Source of the DNA: Fistularia commersonii
Taxonomy: Eukaryota; Chordata; Actinopteri; Syngnathiformes; Fistulariidae
Reading direction: 5' to 3'
Assembly: GCA_037954325.1 (NCBI GenBank)
Contig: JBBMNZ010000001.1
Location: 8,838,874 to 8,902,873, forward strand
Length of the DNA stretch: 64,000 nt
Part shown: in pieces, positions 48,801 through 58,949 of the stretch
How the letters are laid out: every line of letters begins with the position of its first letter
Numbering within the stretch: the first letter of the stretch is position 1
Notes under the pieces: model-generated
Databases searched by the model: none
Told to the model about the DNA's origin: nothing
The model's input: the letters and a program-made list of their open reading frames with translations, nothing else
Position numbers and translations under genes: made by a program

Positions 48801-50520
48801 ATGGCCGACCTCAGAAGACCACCAAAAGTCATCCACCGGAGCCAGGCCCGGGGGTGGGGATCAATTTGGCTGGGCCGGCATCCATGGGGCCGGGCATAGA
48901 CCGAAGGGATAAAATGGGTCCCTCTTTCCCTGGCCTCACCACCCACACAGTGGGGTGAAAAAGTATTTTGTTAGCCACCAACTGTGCAAGTTCTTCCGTT
49001 TAAAAAGATGATAGATGACTGTAATTTTCATCATAGGCACACTTCAACTATGAGAGACAGAATGGGGAGAATGAATCCAGGAAATCATATTGTAGGATTT
49101 AATGAATTTATCTGTACATTCCTCAGTAAAATAAGTATTTGGTCACCTAAAAACAAGCAAGATTTCTGTCTCTCATAGACCTGTAACTTCTTCTTTAAAA
49201 GGCTCCTCTGGTCGTTACCTGTATTAATGCCACCTGTTTAAACTGGTTATCAGATAAAAAGACACCTATCCACAACCTAAAACAGTCACACTCCAAACTC
49301 CACTATGGCCAAGACCAAAGAGCTGTCAAAGGACACCAGGAACAAAGTTGTCAACCTGCACCAGACTGGGAAGACTTCCCAGTCTGAAGTTAATTTCTAA
49401 GTTCGAAGTTAATTTCTTTACACCAAGCTTCTTACCTATTGCATATTAACTGTGGGAGCAATTATTAGAAAATGGAAGACAAGACCAATGATAATCTGTC
49501 TCGATCTGGGGCTCCACACAAGATCTCACCCTGTGGGGTCAGAATGATCACAAGAATGATGAGCAAAAATCTCAGAGCCACAGAGGGGGGCCTAGTGAAT
49601 GACCTGCAGAGAGCTTGGATCAAAGTAACAAAGGATACCATCAGTAAAACCGCCAGGGACTCAAATCCTGCAGTGCCAGACATATCCCCTTGCTTAAGCC
49701 AGTACATGTCCAGGCTGAAGTTTGCAAGAGAGCATTTGGATGATCCAGAAGAGGATTGGGAGAATGTCCTATGGTCAGATGAAACCAAAATAGAATTTTT
49801 TGATAAAAACTCAACTTGTCATGTTTGGAGGAGGAAGAATCCTGAGTTGCATCCAGATAACACCATACCTACTGTGAAGCATCCGGTTGGAAATATCATG
49901 TTTTGGGGCTGTTTTCCAGCAAAAGGACCAAGACGACTGATCAGTGTAAAGGAAAGAATGAACGAGGCCATGTATTATGAGATTTTGAGTAAAAACCTTC
50001 CATCAGCAAGGGCACTGACGATGAAACATGGCTGGGTCTTTCAGCATGTCAATGATCCCAAACTCACCACCTGAGCAAAAAAGAAGTGGCTTCATAGAAA
50101 CATTTCAAGGTCCTGGAGTGGCCTGGCCAGTCTCCAGATTTCTACCACATAGAAAGTCTTTGGAGGAGTTGAAAATCTGTGTTGCCCAGCGACAGCCCCA
50201 AAACATCACTGCTTTAGAGGAGATCTGCATGGAGGAATGGGGCAAAATACCAGCAACAGTGTGTGATAACCTTGGGAAGACTTACAGAAAACGCTTGAGC
50301 TCCGTCATTACCAACAACATTGCCAACAATGTTCTGTTGTTATATATCCTTTCTATATAACAACAGAACTCGCACAATTGGAGGCTGACTAAATATTTTT
50401 TTGTCCCACTCTCAGAAGGCCCATAGCGGTGGCATGAGCAGGGGACCTTTCCGGTCTGACCCTTGGCTACAGAAGCTGGCTTTTGGTACACTACAACAAG
50501 GATCTCACAATTATGGAACA
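48801..50520 (+). mobile_element. LINE family 2f, 5' leader split by a Tc1 element
   Basis: The + strand leader text GCCGGGCATAGACCGAAGGG and TGGGTCCCTCTTTCCCTGG (48880-48940) resumes after the Tc1 at 50415 with AGGCCCATAGCGGTGGCATG. It reaches the start region CTACAGAAGCTGGCTTTTGG near 50468, equivalent to the start at 35043. Beyond 50520 the LINE is lost. Confidence 0.6.
48949..50414 (+). mobile_element. Tc1-like DNA transposon, second family
   Basis: The inverted ends are CAGTGGGGTGAAAAAGTATT and the complement of AATATTTTTTTGTCCCACT. The transposase starts at about 49304 (AKTKELSKDTR) and a long frame is open from 49472 to 50074, with helix-turn-helix remains and LWSDETKIEFF (first catalytic Asp). 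At the second catalytic position it reads FQHVNDPK where the family has FQQDNDPK, so that Asp is replaced by Val, and a TGA follows at 50072-50074. A frameshifted HIESLWR-like stretch follows downstream. TA duplications are not clear at either end. Inactive. Confidence 0.88.
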
Positions 50521-50571
50521 AGATAGAATCGCAGACAATCGTGGTTTCTGAGTGCACTGTTTGATACTTCT

Positions 50572-50575
<4 letters not shown>

Positions 50576-50619
<44 letters not shown>
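50576..50619. repeat. (GT)n microsatellite
   Basis: About 22 GT units. Confidence 0.97.
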
Positions 50620-50620
<1 letters not shown>

Positions 50621-52241
50621 AGGCAATGATAATTGGAATAATGAAGTAGATTATGAATAACTTGGCAGAGAAATTCAGAGGAACAAAGGGATGACATAAA
50701 TGAGCAAATGCTCTAGAGATATACCGAGCGAAGATAGAGCCATTAGATCAGTGTTTCTGAAGTAAGGAAAGTCATACTTTAACGAAAAAGAGAAGTGAAG
50801 TGAAAAGTAGAAAGCGCCCTAACCTTTGATATCGTATAAAATGTCTCTCTGCTATCTTGTCCCATAGTTTGTGCTATTGTTAGGCCTTTCCGCAATACAA
50901 GTGATCGTAAATAGGAAAAAAATCCATACAATTGAACTACACTACAACATCTCGACTTCAGTGGGTTGTTATTGCATGCATCTTTAGTTTGTCAAAGTCT
51001 GGATCTTTGGTCCTTTTCTGGTTTGTATTTATCCATTTGTCATTCAGTTTATTATACAGGGTTTAGTGGGAGTCTGAGAGACAAAACATTTTTTGGGTAT
51101 ATATATTTATTTATTTATTTATTTACAGATATATTAACTCAACAAACCTCACTCAACCCTTTACAAACCTCCCGCAAACTGTTATCAACCCCCCATAGAC
51201 TGTATTACGCTTCTGTTATACAGTATATTAAACACTTTTGGATAATTGTAACATTTATTGTGATGTCTATAAGAGATTTTTGGGTAGATGCTGGCCATTT
51301 AGGAGGCATGGGGTGTCCAAAAAAAATTAAGGACATTTTAATGGATTGAACTCAATAGCACAAACGTCAGCGAGCTGGACCAGAATGTATGCTGGGCACA
51401 ACCCACAATGAAATCAGTTGCTTTTCTCCATGAACCAATCAACATGAGGAACAGAGCAGCATGCCAAGTGTGGATCTAATTAGCCAATCTCATTCCATAT
51501 GAGATTTTGGGCTGGTACAATGGGCGGAGCGATAGTTTGCAACGCTGGGTATCTTTGCTTAGCAAAGGAGATCTTGTATTTATTTCATAAAATGACTTTT
51601 AGTTTAATTTTACTATATTTTTTATTGGTTTTTTTTTCTTCTTAGGCAAGAATATGGCTATTTTATCACGAAAAAAAATTCAAGTACTGTAAAAAACTAC
51701 TAAAGAACGATAAATCGCTTAAACTGAGTTACAAAAGTAGTGAGGGTGCAAAATAATGATATTTTAGCAACAATCCTGTGGTATATGTTCAAATTGCATA
51801 ATGATGACAGTGAAATAGCCAGTATATGTTATTCAGTAAAGGACATTTCTGTTTTGGACACTTGGCTTAAACATATCATGAAAGTGGTGTTACTTACTAT
51901 TAAAAAAAAAAAAAAGTCTATGTCAAAGGTGAATTGAGGGGTTTTTAGTGTCTAGAAAATGCTAATTATTTTCATATTAATGAATTGTTTCTAAAGATCT
52001 TTATTGCAAACAAAGTTAGTTATATAGGGGTATGAAAAATATATTGTCAGTGAGCAGCAGTGAAAATTTATGTAAATGAATGAACATGAATTTCAGGCAT
52101 TTAGACATCAGTTTCTTGTATGGGTTATGGTACCCTATCCACCCAATAGGAGGCACTGTGTTGTAATAATGATAATAATCAGTCATTGTCAACAATTATA
52201 ATAATCCTTATAATTTTCAAAATCATGGTCATGGTCATAAC
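50620..52241. other. repeat-poor interval, no gene recognised
   Basis: AT-rich DNA with a short TTTA tandem at 51105-51125 and two A-runs. No supported gene, RNA or transposon. Frames at 50966-51349 and 51740-51937 have no recognisable domain. Confidence 0.45.
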
Positions 52242-53932
52242 AATGCAGCCTCAGGGCGGCACTGGCCTATGTCTCTCAAAGCCTGCCTTGGGGGGGCACG
52301 GGGCAGTGCCTCCCTGTGCCGAGGAGGAGTGCGTGTTCGGAAGCAGAGAGTGAGGAGGAAAGGAAAGAGCCTGGGACTGAGAGTAGGGACTTTGAATATC
52401 GGGACTATGACAGGAAAAGGTAGAGAGTTGGTCGACATGATGCAGAGAAGGAAGGTGGATATACTGTGTGTCCAGGAGACCAGGTGGAAAGGTAATAAGG
52501 CTAGAAGCTTAGGAGCAGGCTTTAAGTTGTACTATCCTGGTACTGACAAGAAGAGAAATGGAGTAGGAGTTATCTTGAAGGAGGAGTTTGTTGGGAACGT
52601 CCTAGAGGTGAAAAGAATGTCAGATAGACTTATGAGTCTGAAATTGGAAATTGAAGTGTGATGCTCAATGTTGTTAGTGGCTGTGAATCTCAAGAGAAGG
52701 AGGAGTTCTGGAATGAGTTAGATGAAGTGATGCAGAATATTCCCAAAAATGAGAGAGTGATAATTGGTGCAGACTTAAATGGACATGTTGGTGAAGGCAA
52801 TAGAGGGGATGAAGAAGTGATGGGCAGATTTGGTATCCAGGATAGGAATGCAGAGGGACAGATGGTGGTAGATTTTACAAAAATGATGGAAATGGCTGTA
52901 GTGACCACCTTTTTCCAGAAAAAAACAGGAACATAGGGTAACTTATAAGAGCGGAGGTAGGAGCACGCAGGTACACTACATCTTGTATAGACAAGGTAAC
53001 CTGAAAGAGGTCAGTGACTATAAAGAAGTTGTAGGCGAGAGTGTAGCCAGACAGCATAGGATAGTGGTTTGTAGGATGACTTGTGACAAGGAAGATGAAG
53101 AGGACAAAGGCAGAGCAGAGGACAAAGTGGTGGGAGCTGAAAAAGGAAGAGTGTTGCATGGTTTTCAGGGAGGAGTTGAGAAAGGGACTGGATGGTCAGG
53201 GAGGGCTTCCTGATGATTGGACAACTACAGCTACTGTTATCAGAGAGAAAGATAGAAGAGTACTTTGTGTGTCATCTGGAAGGAAAGTAGATAAGGAGAC
53301 TTGGTGGTGGAATGAGGAAGTGCAGGAGTGTATGCAGAGAAAGTGGTTAGCAAAGAAGAAGTGGGACACTGAGAGGACTGAAGAGAACAGACAGGAGTTC
53401 GGGGAGATGCGGCGAAAGGTAAATATAGAGGTAGCAAAGGCAAAACAAAGGGCGTACGATGACTTGTATGCTCGGTTGGATAGTAAGGAGGGTGAGAATG
53501 ATCTATACAGGTTGGCAAAACAGAGAGATAAAGATGGAAAGGATGTACAACAGGTCTGGGTGATTAAGGACAGAGAGGGAAATGTATTGACTGATGCTAG
53601 AAGAGTGATGGGAAGATGGAAAGAGTACTTTGAAGAGCTGATGAATGTGGAAAATTAAAGAGAGGCAAGGGTAGAAGAGGGGACTATTGTAGACCACAAA
53701 GTAGCACTAATTAGTAAAAGTAAAGTGAGGAAGGCATTGAAGAGGATGAAGAGTGGAAAAGCTGTTGGTCCTGATGATATACCTGTGGAGGTGTGGAAGT
53801 GTCTAGGAGAGGCAGCGGTAGAATTTCTGACTATACAGGTATTATTCAACAGGATCTTAGAGAGTGAGATGATGCTTGAAGAACGGAGACAAAGTGTGAT
53901 GGTGCCTATTTTTAAGAATAAAGGGGATATCT
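52242..53932 (+). mobile_element. RTE-clade LINE, copy K (5' half, ends at a microsatellite)
   Basis: Full 5' end AATGCAGCCTCAGGG at 52242. The second part of the leader, including the TAAATG site, is deleted, so the first frame reads directly into LRVGTLNIGTMTGKGRELVD and VQETRWKGNKARSLGAGF (52269-52661). The endonuclease continues with FNGHVGEGN-like text (ADLNGHVG), then the linker 53083-53658 and the RT start KSGKAVGPDDIPVEVWK at 53745. At 53932 the LINE stops and a CTAT repeat begins. A stop at 53656-53658 and shifts near 52660 and 52935 break the frame. Confidence 0.88.
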
Positions 53933-53934
53933 AC

Positions 53935-54020
<86 letters not shown>

Positions 54021-54029
54021 GTCTATCTA

Positions 54030-54121
<92 letters not shown>
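53932..54121. repeat. (CTAT)n(CTGT)n(CTAT)n microsatellite
   Basis: About 190 bp: CTAT units, then about 15 CTGT units at 54032-54082, then CTAT again. It abuts the 3' break of RTE copy K. Confidence 0.97.
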
Positions 54122-54144
54122 CTTTGCCATTACAGAGTTTCATT

Positions 54145-54535
54145 TCAAGAGTGTCAAACTCAAATACAAAGTGAGCCAGAATTAAAAAGAATAAAAATAT
54201 AAAATGGTAGAAGTTGAGGGCTGGGCTGGTTCAATATTTATTGAAAACCTAACTTGAAATGACCTTATTGAACATGGTGAATCTGGAACCAACAAGCACT
54301 AAATGTTATAGCCTATAACATGACATTAGTCATTGAATAAATTATATAAAAGATTACCAATAAAACCAGCTGCTTGGCCCAGTGTTTGCCACACTGTCAA
54401 AGGTATTATGATGGTGCTTGCTTTCTACCGGTTTGCCAGCTCTAATCGTAATTAAATATAATTGTATGGGCCAAAGATAATTCATTGACTGTTCTGGTCA
54501 AGCATGCGGGCCTTGAGTTTGACAAATATAGGTTT
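54145..54535. mobile_element. hAT-type MITE remnant
   Basis: The left side reads GAGTGTCAAACTCAAATAC with GTGAGCCAGA, and the right side GCGGGCCTTGAGTTTGACAA, inverted copies of TGTCAAACTCAA. This is the end type of a common hAT MITE. Exact ends and duplication are not resolved. Confidence 0.6.
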
Positions 54536-54764
54536 GTGCGAACTTTGTTATTAAGCTGTGCATTTGGTTTCTCATCCTAGCTCACGGATGACAATATTAT
54601 TTCAGTAAGTTCAGTGGATGTTAGTTGGTAGATAGACAGGTTCATTTACTACCTGTTGTCCTCGAGTGGAAGAGTATTTAATTGTTCTGCCTTTCACTGC
54701 ATGCTGCCTATATAGATAGACGTAGGGAGACACATTATTTGCGTTGAATAAATCATTTTTGGAT

Positions 54765-54856
54765 CAATCAGTTGAAAGTGGTCAATTTTCCACGGAACAC
54801 CTGATAATCTCTCACGGCACACTAATGTGCCGTGGCACAGTCGTTGGGAAACACTG
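54765..54856 (-). mobile_element. hAT-type MITE end
   Basis: On the minus strand it starts CAGTGTTTCCCAACGACTGT and contains GTGCCGTGAGAGATTATC, characteristic of a fish hAT MITE. The other end was not found, so only one end is listed. Confidence 0.6.
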
Positions 54857-54879
54857 CCATAAGTAACCATGAGCAATCA

Positions 54880-54990
54880 ATAGCCACTGAGTTGTGCCCA
54901 AAGAGCAGAAAGGGGTTCAATGTCATGCTCGGGAGGACTTTGGCAGACTAGGAAGAGCTCAGGAATCAAACCCCTAACTTTTAGTTCCAT
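54880..54990 (-). repeat. SINE-like repeat (family b)
   Basis: Contains GGGGTTCAATGTCATGCTCG and GGAATCAAACCCCTAAC. Same family as 14625-14811. Confidence 0.55.
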
Positions 54991-55019
54991 GACACTCTAT
55001 CTACAAACATTAATTTTCC

Positions 55020-55335
55020 TTTATTATCTATACTGCTTATCCTGCACTCAGGGTAAAGTCATCCTTACACCAGCTGTCACTGGCCAAGAGGTAGAGTACA
55101 TCTTGGACCAGTTGCCAATCACATATAGAGACAAACAAATAATTAACTTGCATTCACATGCCTGGCCAATTTAACCTCCTACATGTTTTTTGATTGCGGG
55201 TGTGAACTGTAGAACCCAGAGGAAGCACATGCAGACACTGCAAGACCATCAAAACTCCACACAGAAAGGTCCCCTGTCAAAATAGAATCAAAATTCTTCT
55301 TGTTGTTAGGCAGAACTGCTGACCGTGGTACCACT
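55020..55335 (-). repeat. tRNA-like SINE (family a), degenerate
   Basis: On the + strand CAAAACTCCACACAGAAAGG and CCCAGAGGAAGCACATGCAG are the complements of the SINE body at 39112, and ATACTGCTTATCCTGCACTC is the complement of its tail. Minus orientation. Confidence 0.6.
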
Positions 55336-56297
55336 ATGCAATCCAGAACATACATTGATGAAAAAAACTGCTGCACACTTGAGGGGGGAGTTGGAGCAGA
55401 GGCACACATTATTTTTTGCCAGACCCCCATCAAGCAACCCAGAATCATAGCCATCTGTTTTCCCTTTTACATCTTACCACATCATGTTCATGACTTGGAT
55501 CAAAGGAGTCCAACCTCGTGAGACAATGAAGATTTCAGATGACAAGGCAAATTAGAGACAAAGGCTGTTGCAACCTGCTTTGACCTGCTTGTGTGCATTT
55601 AAAATTTTTAACTGCGAATATTTCTATTTTTTTGCTTTTTTTTTAATAATGCTTGAGATGTTGTTATCACATAACATAATTTTCCTATTAGAATTAGAAT
55701 TCAAATAGGCTGCTTTATAAATGGAGTGGGTACCAATGAAATTTTGATACATTTTGTTCTCCTGGAAATATTTTGTTTCCTAAGGAGGTTTGGTATGTTT
55801 TCTTTTCACTTTTTTCTTTCATTAATGTTTCCTCATTAATAGCTGTCCCTCAACAAGGTACCCTATTCTACTTCTAATTTCAAAGGGGTAAAATCACAGC
55901 AACTTATTGCAAAATGAATTATCTCCTGCAACATCATCATAATAGGCACATAAACCATGCTCTAACATTCCATGCAATGCTCATGATATCAGGCATTTTA
56001 ATCTGCCTCTTCTGCATTTCTGTCCAAAGCCTGCGAAAACGTTATGCCTACAGCCTTTGCCAAGTTTATGGTAGGAAAAGATGCAAAAGGAAATGGCATT
56101 TTGGAAGGTTAGAAAAAGAACTGTGAAAATGAATTGGAACACTGCGCAAAATGTAAATAATAATACATTATGTCCTAAATCAATATTTAATTACCCATAG
56201 AAAATCAGATTAAAATTAAGTCATTTTGTGATTTATTGGAAAATATTAGCTCATTTTGAATTAGATTCTAAGATTCAAGATTCAAAGTGTACATATA
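55336..56297. other. no gene or repeat recognised
   Basis: AT-rich intron-like DNA. Confidence 0.45.
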
Positions 56298-56352
56298 TAC
56301 ACACACACACACACAGACACACACACATGTGTATATATATATATATATATAT
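56298..56352. repeat. (CA)n-(TA)n microsatellite
   Basis: ACACAC tract followed by a short GTGTATATAT tract. Confidence 0.9.
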
Positions 56353-56369
56353 AAAACCAAGAAGCATAA

Positions 56370-56765
56370 TAGGACAGCTGGGGTCAGCAGTGGTGGCAGC
56401 AGCTGAAGCAGAGATGCCCAGACTTCCCTCTCCCCGGATACCTGGTCCAGCTCTTCTCGGGGAGTCCCAAGGCATCTCCAGGCCAGCAGAGACACATAGG
56501 CCCTCCGTCATGTCCTGGGTCTTCTTTGAGCCCTCCTCCTGGTTGGACATATGGTTGGCGTATGGGTGGATTCCTGACAGCATTCCCAAGCTTTTGGCTC
56601 ATCTCCTTCTTCACCACAGCAGATTCTGCATCACTGCTGATGCTGCCTGTCTTTCTACCGCTCCATCCTTTCCCAATTCATGAACAACACCCAGAAATAC
56701 TTGAACTCCTTCATTTTGGGCAGGACCTCATCCCTGACCCAGAGGGGGCACTCAACCTTTTTCCC
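56370..56765 (-). mobile_element. LINE family 2f, C-terminal fragment
   Basis: The complement of 56600-56765 carries the late reverse-transcriptase region (TTGAACTCCTTCATTTTGGG, as at 7690), joined by deletion to the terminal block (LAWRCLGTPREELDQVSGER at 56495). Frames are broken. Confidence 0.65.
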
Positions 56766-57822
56766 CGCTGAGAACCATGGTACAGCTGAGAGATCCTAGC
56801 ATCTACAGTTTATAGTGTTAAGACTCAGGTGAAAAACAAATCACTTTGTGGAAGGGACACTGGCAAAAGTCTAAACTGGATGCTTGCAATCTTTGGGGTC
56901 TGCGGGGCATGATATTAAAAATAAGCATGATTTTCTTCTAGACATCACTGGACGTTCTCATGAACACTTCCAGAAATACTGTCTGTGAACAGAGTTTGCC
57001 ATGTAATCCATAAATGCAGGTTTATTCTGTATCATGCAAAGGACAAGCTACATGTGAAACCAATCAAGAAACACTGTTTTCTTTCTGGGCTAAAATTCAT
57101 TTAAAATGGTCTGAGGCAAGTTAAAAACAGTTCTTTGTTCAGATTAATCATAATTTGAAATATATTTGGAAGCCATGTACATTGTGTCCTGTAGATTAAA
57201 GAAGAGAAGGACCAGCCAGTTTCTTAAAAATGAACAAGTCAAAAGCCTGCGTCTCTGATGGGGTTGCATCAGCGCCAGTGGTGTGGGCAGCTTACACATT
57301 CGGAAAGGCGCCACCAGTGGTGAAACTACTCAGAGGTTTTTGAGTAACATATGGTCCTTTCTAGATATCTCTTCAAGTGAAGGCCTTGCAAATTCCGGCA
57401 AGACAATACTAAACCACATACCGCACCCATCACAACCACTTGGCATCACTGTAAGAAATCTTTTTCTTTTGCCAAACACAAATGTGGTTTTTTTTTTTGT
57501 TTTGTTTTTTTCAATAAATACATGACCAAATCAATTCTATTTATTATTGTTTTTGCATATTTGATCAACAGGGTTTTTGTTAGATAACATGTTTAACAGA
57601 AAATTTTAAATGATTCACCATGTTTCAAACACCACTGAATATATTTGTATATACTTTGTAACTATTCTTCTAAATAGAACATTTAGGAGTTAAATGTACT
57701 GTAAATGTATATATGTCTTTGTGTATATATATCCACAAGTACATAAATATGTGACATGATTGGTTTTGTATCTTTAATTACAATAAGAAATATCTGTTTT
57801 TATTTTTGTTGTTTTTTCACAG
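56766..57822 (+). other. presumed intron upstream of the neuroligin exon
   Basis: Unrecognised sequence ending in a strong splice acceptor: a T-rich tract at about 57796-57818 followed by CACAG at 57818-57822. A 57283-57525 open frame with a GTAAGA donor-like site near 57450 has no recognisable neuroligin match and is not called an exon. Confidence 0.55.
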
Positions 57823-58035
57823 GTTTCTTGAGTACAGGTGACCAGGCAGCCAAAGGGAATTATGGTTTATTAGACCAGATCCAAGCTCTCCGCTGGACCA
57901 GTGAGAACATTGCTGCCTTTGGAGGCGATCCATTACGTATCACTGTGTTTGGCTCTGGTGCTGGGGCCTCCTGTGTCAATCTGCTCACCTTATCTCACTA
58001 CTCTGAGGGCAACCGTTGGAGCAATTCTACCAAAG
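57823..58035 (+). CDS. nlgn1: neuroligin-1 internal exon, with splice-site-B insert
   Basis: A single 213-bp exon of a postsynaptic cell-adhesion receptor that binds presynaptic neurexins. It encodes part of the extracellular cholinesterase-like fold. The T-tract/CAG acceptor ends at 57822. The exon begins with the last two bases of a split Gly codon and then 70 full codons starting FLSTGDQAAKGNYGLLDQIQ. In place of the esterase nucleophile motif GXSXG it has FGSGAGASC, as expected for the catalytically dead neuroligins. It ends SHYSEGNRWSNSTK plus one base at 58035, followed by a GTAATA donor. NRWSNSTKG is the nine-residue insert at site B, typical of neuroligin-1, hence the symbol. The frame is intact and is the only one here that looks under selection. 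The upstream exon (ending VLG) and downstream exon (starting LFQ) are outside the window or unseen. A nlgn1 paralogue of the fish-specific duplication is possible. Confidence 0.93.
58009..58014 (+). promoter_or_regulatory. potential alternative 5' splice site (GC type) for skipping insert B
   Basis: Removing the 27-bp insert in frame requires splicing after G at 58008 (TCT GAG G). The next bases are GCAACC, a GC rather than GT donor, with a weak +5 base. Phase is identical to the downstream donor at 58036 (GTAATA), so both products would join to the same next exon. Usage is inferred only. Confidence 0.45.
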
Positions 58036-58224
58036 GTAATACATGCACATATGAGTCAGTGGAGTTTTAGGATATTGTCAAGTATACTTCCAGGTGTATG
58101 TGGTGCATTGACATACTTTCATGTCTATACAATGATTTAGTATTTGGACGGAAGAAGATTCATAAAGGTCAGCTCTGCAGATCCTGGTTAAATACACATC
58201 TATTTTCTTTAAACTGGTTACATC
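58036..58224 (+). other. start of the downstream intron
   Basis: Starts with donor GTAATA. No further features recognised. Confidence 0.6.
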
Positions 58225-58460
58225 AAGTTGAACTTCATTTATATAGCACCGATTTACAAATTCACAACTGAGTTGTATCACGACACTTTATATATAGAGT
58301 AGGTCCAGACCACACACCTAAATTATTAACAGAAACCCAACAATCATCTACAATCAACAAACACTGAATGGGTAAGCTGCAAAAACCACCTTTTATCGAG
58401 CAGAAACATTGGCCGGATCCAAAGTCAATGCAGGTGAATCAGTTGGGGGAACGGGAGGGA
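58225..58460. repeat. dispersed fish repeat (TTCATTTATATAGCACC type)
   Basis: Contains CTTCATTTATATAGCACCGA, CACGACACTTTATATA, then GGTCCAGACCACAC and AACCCAACAATCATC, the order of a repeat found widely in percomorph fish. Class not known to me. Confidence 0.5.
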
Positions 58461-58929
58461 GAGAGAAGTGTGGGCGGTAAAAAGGAGAGAGATAAGGGGA
58501 TGTAGAGATAGAAAGCAAAAGTGTGATAGTAAGACATAACTGGGTGTTTTCTTAAGTTTTCTCTGACATAGCCATAGTCATAGAAAGTTAGATACTGAGA
58601 AACAAATTGTCTTAAAGTTCTCTCCCACAGATATTTTGGACAAACTCAACACTGTTGTTTTCAAGTGTTTTCTATTTTTTATTTCGTTTTTTTAATCTAT
58701 TTATTACGTGAGTGTTTTCTTTTGTATTGATGTTCCAAGTTCAAGTCCCAATATCTCTCAAGTTTGTGCAGATTCTCAGTCATCGAGGTCATGGGAAATT
58801 CTTGTTAAAATCCTCTTCTTGTAGACCCTTTCTCAGTTTAGTTAAGTAGGAACTAAAGAAGGCTCTTGGATGAGAGCTAAAATGGCTTCAAGAGAAGAGA
58901 ATCAGGTCCAGTTACTTCAAGAAGATTTT
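58461..58929. other. no gene or repeat recognised
   Basis: Intron-like sequence up to the target duplication of RTE copy L. Confidence 0.45.
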
Positions 58930-58949
58930 GACAAGAGTTACCTCTCAAC

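Noticed and set aside
53932..54121. Possible CRISPR-like or minisatellite array
   Set aside because: It is a tetranucleotide CTAT/CTGT microsatellite with no spacers.
55914..56126. 70-residue frame with a hydrophobic stretch
   Set aside because: No homology, no context, composition typical of chance frames in AT-rich intron.
57283..57525. Possible extra neuroligin exon ending at a GTAAGA site near 57450
   Set aside because: No similarity to any neuroligin segment I know (site-A inserts included), no convincing acceptor in front, and the frame has no domain. RNA data would decide.
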